A stretch of DNA of 64,000 nt, from assembly GCA_003254925.1 (NCBI GenBank), contig QANZ01001590.1, positions 50,095 to 114,094 of the forward strand, given 5' to 3'. The notes under the pieces are model-generated. The model searched no databases, was not told the DNA's origin, and worked only from the letters and a program-made list of their open reading frames with translations. The DNA comes from Chamaecrista fasciculata. Lineage: Eukaryota; Streptophyta; Magnoliopsida; Fabales; Fabaceae. Both the position numbers and the translations under genes were made by a program. Positions 1-11,936 of this stretch are shown here, piece after piece (positions within the stretch are counted from its first letter, which is position 1; each line of letters opens with the position of its first letter).

Positions 1-404
1 TATGGTTTCTACACATTTTATTTATTTATTTAACCCAGACTCATAAAATAACATAATTAGTCCATAAATAATAACAATGAGATCCATAAATTAATTGGAC
101 TAATTATAANAATTAGTCCGACTTTCCTGACTAACTCCTATATATAACTATCCCACTTTGGGGAACCACAACCCTAGAGATACCTAGCCCAAAATAGCCT
201 TGGCCCATCAACAAGGTTGGGCTTTATGGTTTCTACACATTTTATTTATTTATTTAACCCAGACTCATAAAATAACATAATTAGTCCATAAATAATAACA
301 ATGAGATCCATAAATTAATTGGACTAATTATAAATATTTAATAGCCCATTATGTACAAATAAAATATAAAATATATGAGTCCACCAAATAGAAAATTGCT
401 AACA
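1..404 (-). mobile_element. Ty1/copia LTR remnant (left copy), partly duplicated
   Basis: Positions 111-196 match 5810-5894 closely (shared block around the TATA-like 'ctatatataact' and 'cctagccc'), so both are copies of one LTR. The block runs to 404, where the sequence 'gctaaca' is the reverse complement of a TG-type LTR start. A purine-rich tract on the minus strand lies just beyond, at about 405-416, and could be the polypurine tract. Positions 1-109 repeat 226-334 exactly or nearly so, and a single N stands at 110, so the left duplicate may be a gap-filling artefact. LTR identity is well supported by the repeat; exact ends are inferred. Confidence 0.75.
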
Positions 405-1120
405 CCTATCTCTTTGTGAGAAAACCCCTTCTATATACTTCTTGAAACTGTTTGATTCGTTCGTATACCTCCTAGTGGTAATAGGTTACCTACCCTCGGT
501 TGTTGTGAAACCCCAAGTGGTTATTCGTGAGTGATTACACTGTAAGAGGAGTTGTTGTGAGGAACCTTATTGTTACCCGCGAGGACTTGTGGTTTGGGAA
601 ACTGTAAAAGTGTGAAACCCCAGTGGTGATCCGTGAGTGGTTGAGTGTCAATTGTAATTTGGTTAGTTTGCCCAGCAATAATATAAAATCCCTTACTTTG
701 TGTTTGGGGACTGGACGTAGGCTTAAGAGAAAATCCTTTATTGAGGACTAGTATCTTATTCTGAACCAGTATAAATCTGTTGTGTCATTATTCCTTATCC
801 TTTCTCCTTTATATTTTACATTTATCTTTTGTGAGTTAAGGAACTGTTTTCTTTCGTTAGCAATCTGTTTGAATAGATGATCTGTTTAAGTAGTTGTTTT
901 ATCTGAGTAACTGTGTTCTTAAGTTATTCTGTTATTGCTAAGGGAACTTTGTTTTGAAAGAAATTGTTTGAAGGAATTGTTCTGATGAATTTATATTAGA
1001 GGGATTGTTTTGAGAATCTAATTTAAGGAACTGTATTGAAACTCGTTTTTAACTTAGAAAAAGTTTTAAATACCAATTCACCCCCTCTTGGTATATTTTC
1101 CTTGTGCATCCTGACTAACA
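405..1120 (+). mobile_element. probable Sirevirus-type LTR fragment
   Basis: The stretch has no open frame. It ends near 1070-1118 in 'ccaattcaccccctcttgg' followed by 'ccttgtgcatcctgactaacag', wording typical of the 3' end of plant Sirevirus (Maximus/SIRE) LTRs. The middle also resembles such LTRs ('aaccccaagtgg', 'gaaccagtataaatct'). No primer-binding site follows, so it looks like an isolated or broken LTR. This call rests on remembered family wording and needs a repeat-library match. Confidence 0.35.
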
Positions 1121-1584
1121 GAGACAATTCAAGATAATTTCTGAAAAAATTATTGAAGAGAACATAATAGTAAAATATTTTATGAAAAACAATACGTACT
1201 CTTACCAAATAAAGTATCTAAGATCTATCTATGGAGATGTGGCATAAGCTTTTTCTTTAGTGAAAAGAGGAATGCAAAAACAGCTACATAAGTTTTTTTT
1301 ATTAATTAATGACTAATAATTAGGTTGCAAATTATTTCTATTATGTAAATTTATGATGGGAATTAGTGATTGTAATTAAATATAGTATATGGAACAAGCG
1401 TCTTTTAATTTTTGGAACAAACGGCTTCCATGTTGGTGTAATTGAACCAGACTTACAAATCGTGTCGAATATAAGACAATCAGATTAATATTCTCACTTT
1501 GCATATCTTTCATATATTTTAATTTTAATTAGTCACTAATTAAGTGTATATGTATAAACTCAAAGTTTGAGTTTGTTTTAATCT
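1121..1584. other. AT-rich intergenic, nothing recognised
   Basis: Low-complexity AT-rich sequence. The only open frame is a short minus-strand one at 1023-1208 that overlaps the LTR-like tail and has no recognisable content. Confidence 0.5.
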
Positions 1585-1774
1585 AAGAAGCATGGACACT
1601 TCATTTTGAAGGCGTGTCACCGTGTCGGACACGTGTCAGTGTCCGACACCCGTACGACACCGACACGACACATATTCATAAATTTTAAAATATAAATTAA
1701 TTTTTTGTGACTTTAACATGACATATAAGAGAAAATAATAATACATATGACATATATTATGAATAAAACTTGTA
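1585..1774. mobile_element. MITE fragment, 'GAAGCATGGACAC' family
   Basis: Begins 'gaagcatggacacttcatt' and continues with 'gtgtcggacacgtgtcagtg'. Related copies lie at 36166-36394 and 52728-53072, where both inverted ends are visible. This copy stops at the N at 1775 and has lost its right end. Confidence 0.6.
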
Positions 1775-1775
1775 N

Positions 1776-3260
1776 AATTTCCGGAACCATTGACGAGATG
1801 CCTGTTTCAGCCCATAAAGTGACTTCTTAAGTCTACATACAAGATGCTTTAAGTCATGAGACTCAAAGTTCTCTGGTTGCACCATGTATATAGTTTCCTC
1901 AATGTCTCCATTGAGAAAAGCTATTTTTTACATCCATTTGGTGTAGTTCCAAGTCAAATTGGACCACAAGTGCCATAATGATTCTAAAAGAGTCCTTTGT
2001 AGAAACTGGAGAAAATGTCTCTTTAAATTCAATACCTTCCTTTTGAGTGAAACCTTTAGCAACTAGGCGTGCCTTATATCTTTCGATGTTACCAAGTGAA
2101 TCCCTTTTGGTTTTAAATATCCATTTACAACCAATAGGTTTCTTACCTTCACGTAACTCTACTAAATCCCAAACACCATTATCAGCCATTGATTTCATCT
2201 CATCCTCCATAGCTGCAATCCATTTGTTAGAGTTAGAACTAGATTTTGCTTGACTGATGGTGATAGGATCACCGTCCAGTCCCACATCAAAATCATGTTC
2301 TTGAAGAAAGACAACGTAATCATCCGATATCGCTTTCTTCCTCTCCCTAATGGATCGCCTTAAGGGCACTTGCTCTTGAGGTTGTTGAAGAGCATCATTA
2401 TGATGATCTTCCTCCATAGGAGTAATCTCAGGTTCAGCCACAACTACTATAGGATCCTCATTTGCAGTTTGAACAATGTCAGGTGAAACTACCTGATCAA
2501 TGTTAACTGTAACTATAGGTGGAATAATTACATATTCCTCTTCAAATGTAACCTCCCTGAGATTTTCACTCCCACTGTGACCAACATCCTCAATAAATTT
2601 GGCATTTCTCGTCTCAAAAATAGAACGAGTTGAAGGGTCATAAAATTTGTATCTCATCGACCTTTCAGAATATCCTACAAAATTACAGCTTACTGTTCTT
2701 GAATCCAGTTTCTTCTCAAGAGGCTTGTAAGGCCGAGCTTCAGCTGGACAACCCCAGACATGTAAGTGTCTAATACTAGGCTTCTTACCTGTCCACATCT
2801 CGTATGGGGTCTTAGCAACTGCTTTTGTAAGTACTCTATTAAAAAATAAACTGCATTCTTAAGTGCTTCTCACCGAAGGAAATCTGGTAGGGAGAAATGA
2901 CTGAGCATACTCCTTACCATATCCTTAAAGCTAATCAACCAAAGTACCTTTAGCAACAACAATTGAATTTAATGAGATACTAATCATTCCATTTTTAAAT
3001 AAACAAGTATAACCAAATTTGTTTAAACAAGAAATAGAAATGAGGTTACGTCTAGATGACGGTACAAAAAAGTATCTTCCAAATCCAAATACAAGCCATT
3101 ACACAAATGAATCTTAAAGACTCCAATGGCTTTAATAGTTGCTCGATTGCCATTTCCAACATAGATGTATCTTTCATCATCATTTGGCATCCGACTCCTT
3201 ATGCAGCCATGCATGGAGACATAATGTGAGCAGTAGAACCCAAATCTACCCACAAAGCGT
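1776..3260 (-). pseudogene. Ty1/copia pol (protease-integrase-RT), decayed
   Basis: Polyprotein of a copia LTR retrotransposon, which copies its RNA into DNA and integrates it. The largest open piece is 1899-2798 (299 codons). It starts in the integrase C-terminus ('HLHVWGCPAEARPYKP', 'LDSRTVSCNFVGYSER'), runs through a variable linker, then enters the reverse transcriptase N-terminus ('WIAAMEDEMKSMADNGVWDL', 'KPIGCKWIFKTKRDSLGN', 'ERYKARLVAKGFTQKEGI') and ends just after 'LHQMDVKN' through a frameshift. RT sequence continues in another frame to the N at 1775. At about 3200-3260 a diverged protease motif (DLGSTAH) is readable and is followed by stops. Much of integrase and everything after early RT (including RNase H) is missing. 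Non-functional. Confidence 0.93.
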
Positions 3261-4110
3261 CAATAGGTACCATTACTAAATTGACTTCAGAACAAATGAA
3301 GTTGAGAAGCATACATTTCTTTACTCGCCAAGCGGCGAAATTGGAGCAATCCTTCTTAACATGTCCATGCGTCTTGCAAAAGAAACAGGTAGGACCAGAA
3401 TCCTGTTTCTAATGGACATTCTAAATGGATCCTCCATTATCTGCAGTCCTTTTCTCGTTCCTTTTCCTCTTATTGGAAGCTTTACCGCCAGAGGATGATG
3501 CTAAGTGAGCACTCTCAAACCTTGTTTTCCTTATTCCTCTCTTCCTCTTGCACACATTGAACAATCAATTCATTAAGACTCCACTTTTACCTTTGGGTAT
3601 CAAAGGAAATCTTGAATTGATCAAATTGTGCAGGGAGCGAGTTCAGAATCAGGTGCACTAGAAAATCATCAGATAAATATAGCTTAAAGACCCTAAATGT
3701 AGTAACAAGATTGGACATCTCCATGATGTACTCCCTAATGTTTCCTTTGCCCTTATATCTCATTGAGACAAGCTTGGATAATGTAGTGCTTGTTTCGACC
3801 CTTTTCGTTTGTGGCGAATCGGTTGGAGATTTGCTTCAGGAAATCCTTAGCATCAGTTCCCTCTAGAATGCCTCCCTTAAATGGTTCCGGAATGGAATTT
3901 TGCATGATCATTACACCCATGCGATTAGATCACTCTCATTTCTGATACGCAAGTTTCTCAACAATACAACTACTGTCAGTGAGATCTGCAAAGCGATCTT
4001 ATCTTAATGCATGGTCAAGATCTAAGCAACCAAGCACGATCATGACGCGCTCTTTCCAATTCTTAAAATTTGTCTCATTTAGCACATGTATACAATTTAA
4101 AGCAGATAAT
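3261..4110 (-). pseudogene. Ty1/copia gag remnant with CCHC zinc knuckle
   Basis: At 3346-3387 the minus strand encodes C-FF-C-KTHG-H-VKKD-C, a perfect CX2CX4HX4C nucleocapsid knuckle, upstream of the protease remnant as expected for copia. Farther upstream (3400-4030) gag-like stretches survive in broken frames with many stops. Spacing and order (gag, protease, integrase, RT) agree with the element running on the minus strand. Confidence 0.85.
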
Positions 4111-4213
4111 CCAATAACTTAATATAACAGAGAACATACACAAATTAACTCACAAGATACCAATTCCCAAAATTTGTGCAAAATTTTAATAAAAATGGCA
4201 CATAAATAAATAT

Positions 4214-4558
4214 GGGTCTTAATTGAGTTGCCTAGCTTATCATTATTATTCAGTCTTTAGACAATGAAATAATAACATATAAATGACACACTCAAAAATA
4301 AATCAAGAATATTGATTAACACCAAATTGGGTCTTAATTGATCGAGTTGCATAGCATATCATTATTATTCAGTCTTTAGACGATGAAATAATAACATATA
4401 AATGACACACTCACAAATAAAGAATATTAATTAACACCAAATTGGGTCTTAATTGAGTCGCCTAACATATCATTATTATTCAGTCTTTAGACAATGAAAT
4501 AATAACATATAAATGGCACACTCACAAATAAATCAAGAATATTGACTAACACCAAATT
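4214..4558. repeat. three tandem copies of a 115-bp unit
   Basis: 'gggtcttaattga' recurs at 4214, 4329 and 4444, giving two periods of 115 bp. Each unit also contains 'cattattattcagtctttag' and 'aataacatataaatg'. The copies differ by a few substitutions and small indels. The array lies in the 5' untranslated part of the copia element, between the primer-binding site and gag. Confidence 0.92.
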
Positions 4559-5536
4559 GGCCTAGTAAAATATTTTTCTTTAGTCCAATATTTTACTAGC
4601 ATAATTATCCTAAATTAATCAATAAATACATGATTTCTCAAAATCTGGCCAAAATAAACTCCTTTAGGATATTTATTTCGCATAGATTAAAACCTATTTC
4701 TTATTTTAAAATTAATAAATTTTATATGACAGAGGTTACTTTAGTAACATATCATACTTGTTTATTAAATTTAAAATAAAAAATATAAACAACTTATATT
4801 TACATATAAGTTAAAAAACATTAATGTATATAAAAGATATATTCATATCACGGAACTTCAACCTCACAAGACGTGACCCTCCATGAATAACAAACAATAT
4901 ATAAAAAATACATTAATCTGCCACTTTTAAAAAAACGGTAAAAGATACCATGATTTTCGCACATGTATATATATAATAATCCAAAATTGTATATAGGTAG
5001 AAAATCACCCTCACAGTTTCACCCAATATAGCACGTATGTATTTATACATGTAATAATACTATTAAATTGAAGTTAAATCCTTAACGGCAATATATGTAT
5101 ACACCGCAAAACGTGCTTCATTCCATCATATTTTCCCATGGATATATATTAATTAAAACAAAAATATATATACACATAACAACTTGATCCACATACGGCG
5201 CAAAAATGGAAGGCGTGATTAGATATTTTAATATAATAAATATTATATTAAAAGAAAAAATTGCCAAACACAGGAATATGGGGTTATTGAAAGATTGAAG
5301 GATCTGACCTAGAAATTCAATTTATCTTGCAACATCAAAACTAGATCAATAATCAACTGAATTGGTGAATTAGAGACGCACAGGCAAAACGCATGCAGAC
5401 AGAAGTTCGTCTCAATCCTCACACACATGTATACATATAATAACGCAATTCACCAAAAAAAAATTCGCATGTACGAAAAATCCATTTAAATTCAAGATGT
5501 GATTTAATCTCAAGTTAATAATTGTCAGAAAACCTT
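4559..5536 (-). mobile_element. copia 5' untranslated/leader region
   Basis: AT-rich non-coding sequence between the tandem array and the primer-binding site. No open frame of note. Its position suggests it is the leader of the minus-strand element; other insertions inside it cannot be excluded. Confidence 0.5.
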
Positions 5537-5551
5537 GGCTCTGATACCACT
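5537..5551 (-). promoter_or_regulatory. primer-binding site (initiator tRNA-Met)
   Basis: On the minus strand this reads AGTGGTATCAGAGCC, the usual plant copia primer-binding site complementary to initiator methionine tRNA. It abuts an LTR end at 5552 (TGATGG on the plus strand, CATCA on the element strand). It fixes the element's orientation and the 5' LTR boundary. Confidence 0.9.
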
Positions 5552-5894
5552 TGATGGCCAAAAATTACAACCAACTAAAGAAATTATACAAGAATATATA
5601 ATACTGAAGGCGAAAGCGAAAACAATGGTTGTAAAACATGATCTTTAACAAAGATAACTTCAAGAATTAATCACAAACGAAGAAAGATAAAGAACCTACC
5701 TTGATCCATCGCTAATCAGCACGAAGGCGGGTTGAATTCTTCCAAAGTGTTAGATAGTTGTCAAAACCCACTCACAAGATGGATATGAGAGTGACACAAT
5801 AGGTTTCTGAAAATTAGTCTGACTTTCCTGACTAACTCCTATATATAACTATCCCACTTTGGGGAACCACAACCCTAGAGATACCTAGCCCAAA
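5552..5894 (-). mobile_element. Ty1/copia 5' LTR (right copy), cut by gap
   Basis: Starts directly beside the primer-binding site and shares 5810-5894 with 111-196. A TATA-like 'tatatatagg' on the minus strand may be the LTR promoter. The U3 part is lost in the N run that follows. Confidence 0.85.
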
Positions 5895-6162
5895 NNNNNN
5901 NNNNNNNNNNNNNNNNNNNNNNNNNNNNNNNNNNNNNNNNNNNNNNNNNNNNNNNNNNNNNNNNNNNNNNNNNNNNNNNNNNNNNNNNNNNNNNNNNNNN
6001 NNNNNNNNNNNNNNNNNNNNNNNNNNNNNNNNNNNNNNNNNNNNNNNNNNNNNNNNNNNNNNNNNNNNNNNNNNNNNNNNNNNNNNNNNNNNNNNNNNNN
6101 NNNNNNNNNNNNNNNNNNNNNNNNNNNNNNNNNNNNNNNNNNNNNNNNNNNNNNNNNNNNNN
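5895..6162. other. assembly gap (268 N)
   Basis: Unknown bases. Probably contains the rest of the LTR. Open frames spanning it are meaningless. Confidence 1.
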
Positions 6163-6576
6163 AAAAATTGTGAGTGAAATGAACATTGCTAGCGTCAAAA
6201 TGCCTCATTTAATTTTTTTTTTCCATTTTTTTATGTGTTAATTGGTTTTGTATAAAACTTTCCATAAATAGGGTCTCGGCTACTAGCCGGCACGTCTCGG
6301 CTAGTAGCCAAGACTCTATTTATGGAAAGTTTTTGAATTTTAATAAAAATGCATCAAATTAGTTGCACAAAACTTATAATTTCTTATATGTATACTTTTG
6401 GACAATGTGCATTCCTGAAATTGAAAAAGAAAGCCTACTTTTTAGTCCTTAAAATTTATTCCAAAGCTATGATTTAGTCCCAAAATATTAAAAAAATACA
6501 AAGTTTATACCTATCCATTTATATGAGTTGAATTATACAAAAATTGGGAGTGAAATGGACATTGCTAGCGTCAAAA
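6163..6576. repeat. direct-repeat-flanked segment with long hairpin
   Basis: A 38-bp sequence around 'tgaacattgctagcgtcaaa' at 6163-6200 recurs with few changes at 6539-6576. Between them, 6254-6288 and 6299-6333 form an inverted repeat of 35 bp (33 matches) around a 10-base loop. No coding potential. Confidence 0.8.
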
Positions 6577-6579
6577 TTA

Positions 6580-7596
6580 TAGTATGTAAACCCGGGCCGG
6601 CCGGTTCAGACCGGAACTCGGCGACCCGGGTTCAAGGCCGGTCCGGATGGCTACTTTAGACCGTATTACAATCAACCCGGTGCTATCCCAGGTCAAACCG
6701 GCGGGTCTAGCAGAAACCGTCCACCCGTAGATTGTTTTCCTTACTGCACGCAGACAAGATTGCATAAAAACGAAGAAAAATCATGAAAGAAGGAGAAGAA
6801 AGCCGATTTGTATGGCAGATCTGTGAGATTGTAACGACGTGAACGCAGATCTGTGGCATTGCGACGACGAAAACGCAAATCTGTGGCACTGTAATGACGA
6901 CAATGCAGCTTCTTTAAGCCTGTGAAATGCCGAAAGTGTATCAGTGTTTATTTGGAAGATGGGAAGTGCTCAAGGTTTAACCTAGAAGATAGAAGAAGAT
7001 AGTTAATGGAAGAAAGTGACTGGTGGAGGTTTAAGACTTGAAATTCTGATTGTGCGTGAATCGAGGAGCATCAAAAACAAAAAAGAAATGACATTTAATT
7101 ATAATTTAAAATTAATGTCTCTACAAATCAGATAAAAAAAATTGTTAAGACTAACTTTTTATATTATTATTGATATTAATAAAGATAATATTGAAAATAA
7201 ATATTTTTTAACTTAACTCTGTTAAATTAAAAAAAATATATTTTTAATATTATCTTTAATGTATTATTTTAAAGATAAAACATACCTTTATATTTTTGAA
7301 ATTTCTAATAAGACTCTATATATTTTATATATTTCAACTATTTATATAATTCATTTGATATTTAAATATTTTATTTTAAATTATATGTACTCTAAAACAT
7401 AAATTTAAATAATTAAAGTTTATTATATATTATTATAATTAAATAATAATTTTAAATTTAAAATGTATATTTGAAAATGTATTTTTTAAGTAAATCGGTT
7501 CAATCGGTTGAACCAGTGACCCAGCGGTTGAACCATTGAACCAGTGACCCGAGCCTTCCACCGGGTCAATAGCCGGTCCAGTTTTTTGCACTATGC
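6580..7596. mobile_element. non-autonomous element with CCGG-rich ends
   Basis: Left end (6590-6720) and right end (7497-7580) are rich in 'ccggttcaaccggtt'-like words and are partly inverted to each other, and the interior is AT-rich with no coding sequence. Termini resemble 'catagtg...aaactggaccgg'. Similar CCGG-rich pieces occur at 29040-29240 and 60700-60890. Superfamily uncertain; no target duplication was clear. Confidence 0.55.
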
Positions 7597-9011
7597 TAAT
7601 AGGTACTCTCATCTTATTAACAAACTCTAATTATATTAGCGTCTAAAAGTTATTGTTCAACGGTCTAATTTAAGGGCTTCTCTTGAGTACCACATAAAAC
7701 TTTCTAATCAAACAAGAAAAAGATGAAGAAGAAGAACATAATAACTAAATTTATTATGATAAGAATTTAATAATATCACAAGAAAATATTAAATTGCATC
7801 TCTAAGTAGTTCACAATCTTAGAGATTAAGAAAAAATTTATCCACACATATTCAAAAGGCCAAAGTCTCATATTGGTCCCTTATGTATGGGGTGGGTTTT
7901 AAATTGATCCCTTATCTTTCATTTGTTTTAAATTAATTCTACAAACAAAAATTTGGGGGTACAATTAACCAAAAATACTTTTCGAGTACAATTGAAACTG
8001 ACTTCATACTTTAGAGCTACTTCCAAAAAAAAAACTTTAAAGATATAATTGAAACTAATTTTATGAGGTAAACTTTTTGCTTTTTAAGGACAACAGATAA
8101 AAAAAAAAAAAATTGCTAAAGCAAGATTTTGATTAATGATGGCCAGCAAAACAATGTTTTTCATTTGAAATCATATTGGGTTTTTAGCTAAGCCTGGCCC
8201 AATATACAAAAATGTTTTCTCATTCTCGATCCACTAATGATAGTAAATAATTTTCGACCAAAAACAAAAAAAGGTAGTATATGATCAACCAAAAACAATA
8301 GAACTTAAAGTAAATACTTTCAAAATATGGCCCAAAGAAATTAAACTCTTTAGCCCATTCTCACTTCATCCTTAAACTTATTGTTTCAGATTCAGATATT
8401 CTCACTGACCAAACAAAAAAAAAAAAATTCAGATATTCTCAGATCTTATTTAGGTCAAAATCTCATTTTGGTCCTCACATTATTATGAGATCAGTTTCGT
8501 TTTGATCTTAAAATTGTTTTTGTTCTGTTTGGTCCCAAAAATATAATATTGTCTGATTTATGTTGTCATTTCTAACATGGATAGTTGAGATGAACCAATT
8601 CTCTCTCACACGCAATTAATCCTCTATAGTACTTTAGGGGTGTAGTGATGAAGTGAGAAAGTGTCTATGTGAACCACTTTCTTTCTCTACATGTTCCTTT
8701 CTCTCTCAGCACTATACCTATAGTGCATTATAGATGATCCAAATTGCTCTCACATGTGTCATGATAAGTGAGTTGGCCAAAAGAAAAAAGAAAAATGTTT
8801 TTTTAATCATAAACTGAAGATAAATTAATTGTTGATTTTTTTTTCAAATAATGAAAATTTTTCTTTCTTCCTTTATCAACTCACTCATTATAATTCATAT
8901 AAGAGAAATAATTCATCTCAATGACAAAAACAAGATGAAATCAAATTTTTAACTAATGGTAGAACAAATGAGAAAGTTTGAGAAACAAATTAAAACAAAA
9001 CAAAAAAAAAC
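7597..9011. other. intergenic; fragments of foldback repeats
   Basis: No gene seen. Single arms of the 'ggccaaagtc.cat.ttggtccc' foldback families occur near 7858-8070 and 8445-8580, plus AT- and A-rich runs. Confidence 0.5.
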
Positions 9012-10379
9012 GAGTAAACCAACTTTCTAGTCCCTGAATTTTGGATACGGTGACAGATAGGTCCCTGAATTTTACTCAGTGTACAAGCCGGTCCCCGAAT
9101 TTTCGAAATGCCTAACTAATTGGTCCCTCCATTATATTGTCGTTACAAAAAAGCTAACGTGGCCATAATGGAATCTGATGTGTCCCGTTATGCGGTGACG
9201 TGTCTTGTTATGTCCACGTCAGAGCCCGTTATGTTCACAAAAAAAAAATTGTGCCACGTCATAAAATTGCGACATCTCAGCAGTTTTGCATTGCACTTTT
9301 AGGTCCATGACCCATTTTTATTCCATTATTCTCAATTCACCCTCTTTTTCATAATCTTCTTTCATTTTAGTCCCAAATCCTCAAAATAAAATTGTAAAGT
9401 GTCGCAAAATTCTTTCAAACACTGCAATTTAATCCTTAAAAATATTTTAAACCCTGAACCTTAAACCCTAAATCCTCAAATCCTAAACCCTAAACCCTAA
9501 AACCCCAAATCCTAAAGCCCCAAACCCTAAACCCTAAAAAAAAGTATGAATTGAACAATTAGGTCATTGACCCATTTTTGTTCCATTATTCTCAATTCAC
9601 CCTTTTTTTCATCATCTTCATTCATTTTAGTTCCAAATCCTCAAAATAAAATTGTAAAGTGTCCCAAAACTCTTTCAAACATTACAATTTAGTCCTTAAA
9701 AATATTAAAAACCTTAAATCCTAAAACTCTAAACCCCTAAACCCTAAACCCTAAAAAAATTACACATCACCATAAATTAAAAAAAAAAATTACACATAAC
9801 ATTTTTTTACACATCATTATAATTTTTCTCTCCCCCTAAACCTTCATCCAAAATTTAAAAAGAAATCCCAAAAATTATGAAAAAAAAAGCACTGTTCATA
9901 AAAAATGTTCATCATCTTCATTCCTCCTCCTACTCCTCTTTCAGTCTCATCATTCCTTCAATCTCAATCTCATTATTCCATTATTAATACCTAGCTAGTC
10001 AATTTTCATCCCTTCTGTCATAAAATGAATGAAGATGATGAAAAAAATGGTGAATTCAGAATAATGGAATAAAAATGGGTCAGGGACCTAAAAGTGCAAT
10101 GCAAAATTGCTAAGGTGTCGCTATTTTATGACGTGGCACAATTTTTTTTTGTGTGAACATAACGGGCTCTGACGTGGACATAACGGGACACGTCACCGCA
10201 TAACGGGACACATCAGCGTCCGTTTTGGCCACGTCAGCTTTTTTGTAACGACAATATGACAGAGGGACCAATTAGTTAGGCGTTTCGAAAATTCGGGGAC
10301 CGGCTTGTACACTGAGTAAAATTCAGGGACCTATCTGCCACCGCGTCCAAAATTCAGGGACCGAAAAGTTAATTTACTA
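9012..10379. mobile_element. long-TIR foldback element (about 320-bp arms)
   Basis: The left arm (9012-9330) and right arm (10065-10379) are inverted copies: both ends read 'agtaaa..aacttt..ggtccctgaatttt' inward and share 'gtgtacaagccggtcc' and 'ggaccaattagttag' type words. The outer end GAGTAAA matches the 59630-59893 element, which has a clear 9-bp target duplication. The interior has a 260-bp tandem duplication and CCCTAAA-rich runs but no protein. Likely a non-autonomous Mutator-like foldback element. Confidence 0.85.
9301..9760. repeat. 260-bp tandem duplication with CCCTAAA runs
   Basis: The segment beginning 'aggtccatgacccattttt' at 9301 recurs at 9561. Each copy ends in degenerate telomere-like repeats: about 9452-9540 and 9722-9757 contain many 'ccctaaa' and 'cctaaac' units. 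They lie inside a transposon, so this is not a chromosome end. Confidence 0.85.
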
Positions 10380-10482
10380 AACAAAAAACAGTTTTAACTT
10401 TTAAGATCAAAGTGTCTTTGATAATATATGTTTTACCTGTGAAATCAGAATTCTATATCCTTCATCAAATTCACATTTTAGA

Positions 10483-10678
10483 ATCAACATTTGTTTGGTG
10501 TAATGGTTTGGCAAGTTATATATCCTATGGAAAGGATCCAAGTTCAATCTCTAGAGTCGCTATTATTGGGAGGGCTCTGACCGTTTGATCTCTGAGATCC
10601 GAATGAAATTAGTCTTCGTCTAGACCGCTAGCTACAAAGATAAGCGAAAGTAATCCATAATTTAACCGAAAAAAAAAA
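10483..10678 (+). mobile_element. tRNA-derived SINE, family A copy 1
   Basis: Flanked by a perfect 12-bp target duplication 'tcacattttaga' (10471-10482 and 10679-10690). Has a pol III A-box-like 'tggtgtaatggtttggc', a B-box-like 'gttcaatct', the family word 'gagtcg..attgttggga' and an A-rich tail. Shares its body with 13275-13459 and 13943-14130. Confidence 0.85.
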
Positions 10679-10690
10679 TCACATTTTAGA

Positions 10691-11029
10691 GTAGCTAGTT
10701 ATCTAAACTTAACAAAGAAAGTGATAATTCCGTTGACTTTGTAATGCATGCATTTTCAGAAAATGAGTAGTGTGGATTGCGGCTTGGTTGGTTTTTTGAT
10801 GTCTGCCACAAAATGTGCAATCCCACTCGTGCAACGTAAAGCTAAGGGAGGCAAATCCTAGTGGGAACATGAACATCACCAATCACACCAAAACCTCTCT
10901 CTCTCTCTAATTAACAAACAAATCCTTCCATTAACCTTTAAATCCATTCATTATACCCCAAACTTTAGAGGTCAAAAGTGTGAACAAAACTCACAATTGC
11001 TTTTGCTCTTTTCAACTCCATGCCCATCC

Positions 11030-11062
<33 letters not shown>

Positions 11063-11936
11063 GCTACCTTAACTTTTTCCCTTTACTACTTACTTTTCCT
11101 CTCTTTAATTGATTTCTTTCCTATGGAATTAAGGTTTGTTCTTGTTGGGACAGCTAGCAAGATGCAGAAAAAAGCTTATTCATTAATAAAACCCTCCATT
11201 ATATTGGTTATAAAACTTTAATAGAGAGATAATTAGGTCATTTTAAGAATGTCTTTAATGAAAGATATAGCACTATGTATGTATATATATATATATCCAT
11301 ATATATAGTGCAGAAACTATGTTGCAGAGGAGACACTCGTGCAATGTAATTGATAATTGTTGCCACCAAGTGTGGTGGCAACTTTGGACAACCAAATCGA
11401 TGGAGTTCTTATTTTGTCACCAATTTCGTTGCAAAAGCATAATAAAAAGGAACAAAAGAGAGGGTCCATTTGTGAAGAAATCATGAATATATATTATATG
11501 ACCCTCTTTTGTGTCAAGTTTTAACAAATGGAAGAAAAAAAAAACATCATCATCTTCATATGGCCAAAACGCAAGATAAAAGAGAAAAGCTAGAGACTGA
11601 CACGTTTCACCAAAATTAATTATTATCAAACATGTCTTCCAATTTGTCCTTTTAATTTTCTTCTTCTTAATATGTCATAAATGCATAAAACTTCTTTGAA
11701 TTTTAAAAATTAACCGAAGATTCATTGAATTTTTAACGTAGTATAAATAATCTCTTTTATTAAAATTTTTATTGAAAAAACAATTTTGTTTTNCAATATA
11801 ATCTATATATACTCTAATTTATATTTAGAAATAAACTTTTGATAAAATAAAATGATTATAAAAAAATTAATAATCACATATAACACAATAAAAAAAATTA
11901 TATATAAATACCAGTAGTTCAATTTGATTAATTGTA
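10691..11936. other. low-copy intergenic sequence, AT microsatellites
   Basis: No convincing exon. Contains TA repeats at 11036-11062 and 11280-11296, a CT run near 10890, and a short perfect inverted repeat 'gttgccacc...ggtggcaac' near 11359-11383. Less repetitive than its surroundings, so it may be a former promoter or UTR, but nothing proves it. Confidence 0.4.

Noticed and set aside
4214..4558. CRISPR-like array
   Set aside because: Units are contiguous tandem repeats without spacers, in plant DNA.
5875..6208. 107-codon frames across the 268-base gap
   Set aside because: Almost entirely unknown bases.
9452..9760. Chromosome end or telomere
   Set aside because: The CCCTAAA runs are short, degenerate and inside a transposon with sequence on both sides.
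10497..10560. Possible tRNA gene
   Set aside because: Only A- and B-box-like words are present, followed by a SINE body and A tail; no cloverleaf. The same holds for 13290, 26050 and 52210.
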